Origin: Cecembia rubra
Lineage (GTDB): Bacteria; Bacteroidota; Bacteroidia; Cytophagales; Cyclobacteriaceae
Reading direction: 5' to 3'
Length of the DNA: 64,000 nucleotides
Assembly: GCF_003014575.1 (NCBI RefSeq)
Contig: NZ_PYGF01000008.1
Location: forward strand, 141,273 to 205,272
A program made the position numbers and the translations under genes. Positions 62,392 to 64,000 of this stretch are shown here, one piece after another. The notes under the pieces are model-generated. The model saw only the letters and a list, made by a program, of their open reading frames with translations, searched no databases and had not been told where the DNA came from. Position 1 is the stretch's first letter, and every line of letters starts with the position of its first letter.

Positions 62392-63712
62392 AAAAGAAAA
62401 GGCTGAAAATGCCTTTACCATTGTAAATAAAAAAATTGTTTCACCACAACTTGTCCCGTATGCGGGATAGACACATAGATCACATAGCGGTAGAGTTAAA
62501 TTTTAACGATGATGTTTTTATTGTCGAAGGATTTCTATGTGCACTATGTTGCTATGTGGTTATAAAAAAGATAATCCTGAAAATGCCTTAACCATTGTAA
62601 ATAAAAAAATTGTTTAACCACTTAGACACATAGATCACATAGCGGTAGAGTTAAATTTTGGAAATAAGTTTTTTATAGTCGAGAGATTTCTATGTGCACT
62701 ATGTTGCTATGTGGTTATAAAAAAGATAATCCTGAAAATGACTTAACCATTGTAAATAAGAAAATTGTTTCACCACAACTTGTCCCAAATGCAGGATAGA
62801 CACATAGATCACATAACGGTAGAGCTAAATTTTAGCGATGATGTTTTCATTGCCGAAGTCTAACTATGTGCACTATGTTTCTATGTGGTTTTAAAAAAGA
62901 AAAGGCTGAAAAGGCATAATCATTGTAAATAAGAAAATTGTTTCACCACAACTTGTCCCGTATGCGGGATAGACACATAGATCACATAGCGTTTGAGCTA
63001 AATTTTAGCGATGATGTTTTCATTTCCGAAGTCTAACTATGTGCACTATGTTTCTATGTGGTTATAAAAAAGAAAAGGCTGAAAAGGCTTAATCATTGTA
63101 AATAAGAAAATTGTTTAACCACTTAGACACATAGATCACATAGCGGTAGAGTTAAATTTTGGAAATAAGTTTTTTATAGTCGAGAGATTTCTATGTGCAC
63201 TATGTTGCTATGTGGTTATAAAAAAGAAAATCCTGAAAATGACTTAATCATTGTAAATAAGAAAATTGTTTCACCACAACTTGTCCCATATGCAGGATAG
63301 ACAGATAGATCACATAACGGTAGAGCTAAATTTTAGCGATGATGTTTTCATTGCCGAAGTCTAACTATGTGCACTATGTTGCTATGTGGTATTAAAAAAA
63401 TAAGGCTGAAAAGGCCTTAACCATTGTAAATAAAAAATTGTTTCACCACCTAGACACATAGATCACATAGCGTTTGAGCTAAATTTTGGCGATGATGTTT
63501 TCATTTCCTAAGTCTGACTATGTGCACTATGTTGCTATGTGGTTATAAAAAAGATAATCCTGAAAATGCCTTAACCATTGTAAATAAAAAAATTGTTTCA
63601 CCACCTAGACACATAGATCACATAGCGGTAGAGTTAAATTTTAGCGATGATGTTTTTATTGTCGAAGGATTTCTATGTGCACTATGTTGCTATGTGGTTT
63701 TAAAAAAGATTT
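62392..63712. repeat. Eight tandem hairpin-forming repeats of ~154 or ~174 bp
   Basis: The marker AGACACATAGATCACATA begins at 62469, 62624, 62798, 62971, 63125, 63299, 63452 and 63607. Steps are 155, 174, 173, 154, 174, 153 and 155 bp. Each unit has a left arm CCAC-TAGACACATAGATCACATAG and a right arm CTATGTGCACTATGTTGCTATGTGG, which are imperfect reverse complements around ~55 bp. Longer units (1, 3, 4, 6) contain an extra ~20 bp, AACTTGTCCCGTATGCGGGA, itself a TCCCG/CGGGA hairpin with variants. All frames through it (for example 63520-63720 plus) are repeat artefacts. Confidence 0.92.
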
Positions 63713-63835
63713 TGCAGTAAAAGCCTTAATATTTTTAAAACTGGTAATCTTGTCTTACAGCTGACGCAACAAATTAGATGCAAATCATAATGAAGTTTTT
63801 GATAATTGAAGCCTACCATATGATTTTATGAAGTG

Positions 63836-63883
63836 AAAAAAATGCACCAAGTACCAAGATTCGGGCTTGGTACTTGGTGCATT
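63836..63883 (-). terminator. Terminator of the S9 peptidase gene (perfect 18-bp inverted repeat)
   Basis: AATGCACCAAGTACCAAG (63841-63858) is the exact reverse complement of 63866-63883. On the minus strand seven T follow the hairpin. It lies just downstream of the peptidase stop at 63900. A related TTGGTAC...GGTACTTGGTGCAA stretch occurs near 35880-35909, after ridA. Confidence 0.8.
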
Positions 63884-63899
63884 GTGACTGGTCAATGGA

Positions 63900-64000
63900 T
63901 TAAAGCTTCCTCTTGATAAAATCAGTCATCAGGCTGTACAAATGCCATGTAGTATTGCCACCATAAATTCCATGATTCCTATTGGGGTAATACATGGTTT
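63900..64000 (-). CDS. C-terminal end of a prolyl oligopeptidase/DPP-IV-family (S9) serine peptidase (N-terminus outside window)
   Basis: Only the last ~33 codons are visible. They read TMYYPNRNHGIYGGNTTWHL followed by YSLMTDFIKRKL and stop. The YPNRNHGI segment carries the catalytic His of the S9B/DPP-IV family. The protein probably removes dipeptides from peptides in the periplasm. A decayed relative of the same family is seen at 16385-16566. Confidence 0.75.
   Translation of the reverse strand, partial: TMYYPNRNHGIYGGNTTWHLYSLMTDFIKRKL

Noticed and set aside
62392..63712. CRISPR array
   Set aside because: Units are ~154-174 bp and nearly identical throughout, with no short repeat plus unique spacer pattern and no cas genes in the window.
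63520..63720. 66-codon plus-strand frame within the tandem repeats
   Set aside because: Product of the repeat sequence; it crosses unit boundaries without coding constraint.

Overview
The window looks like a chromosomal segment of a Bacteroidota bacterium, most likely class Cytophagia, family Cyclobacteriaceae. The evidence is the house-keeping order gltX / rpsP-rimM-trmD-rplS, a bS16 with a long Ala/Glu tail, TonB-linked outer-membrane proteins with carboxypeptidase-like N-terminal domains, a probable type IX secretion C-terminal domain, and several promoters of the Bacteroidota form TTTG-N(19-21)-TAnnTTTG. The family assignment is inference from protein style; no 16S gene is present.

Layout. 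1-7.1 kb (minus strand): an outer-membrane plug protein cut by the window edge, gltX, and the rpsP-rimM-trmD-rplS operon. 7.2-7.7 kb: six tandem ~82-bp repeats ending against a tRNA-Arg(CCU). 7.78-15.27 kb: a compact integrated element bounded by an 18-bp direct repeat of the tRNA 3' end. It carries a tyrosine integrase, an excisionase-like HTH protein, a RepA-like ATPase, a BT4734/VirE-N-type primase-like protein, a GRPKG-type small protein and four overlapping small paralogues. It has no relaxase, capsid or portal gene, so a phage satellite or similar parasite is possible. 15.3-17 kb: a scar zone with a DUF4395-like gene, a transposase-like scrap, a frameshifted DPP-IV C-terminus and a 37-bp palindrome. 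17-20.3 kb: selO, a structured RNA candidate, a duplicated ~150-bp repeat and a small secreted protein.

20.8-37.9 kb is a carbohydrate / sugar-acid catabolic region. One minus-strand operon holds a NagB-like isomerase, an HPS/KGPDC-family decarboxylase, a zinc alcohol dehydrogenase, an SDR, a TIM-barrel epimerase and an SMP-30 lactonase. Beyond it lie a GntP permease, a gluconate-5-dehydrogenase-like SDR, a TAT-exported TIM-barrel protein, a PVC-type cytochrome c lipoprotein, a carboxylesterase, an M19 dipeptidase, RidA and a second GntP permease. Together they suggest periplasmic attack on a substrate, uptake of an acid by H+ symport, oxidation and decarboxylation into the pentose-phosphate pool. 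The substrate is not identifiable from sequence.

38-58 kb is mostly core: a T9SS-like surface protein, a DUF4105/Lnb-like membrane protein, uvrB, an AlbA_2 protein, a PLP desulfhydrase, a RluD-family synthase, a 1446-residue AsmA-like protein, an EamA transporter, dus, a CPBP protease, DUF2007, cdsA, gdhA and psd. 58-64 kb: a TonB-dependent receptor, two small membrane proteins, an eight-unit hairpin tandem repeat and the C-terminus of an S9/DPP-IV-like peptidase.

The most unusual signals are RNA-level. Between the RluD-family gene and the AsmA-like gene, two transcription units (46.54-46.71 and 47.03-47.27 kb) each encode a tRNA-like fold with a near-identical acceptor/T-arm, a TAATTTTG promoter box and their own terminator; one lacks an anticodon arm and the other has a very long variable region. 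Two diverged copies of a ~300-nt terminator-ended RNA sit at 18.9 and 26.2 kb. All coordinates and motifs were read by eye; no database search or folding program was run.
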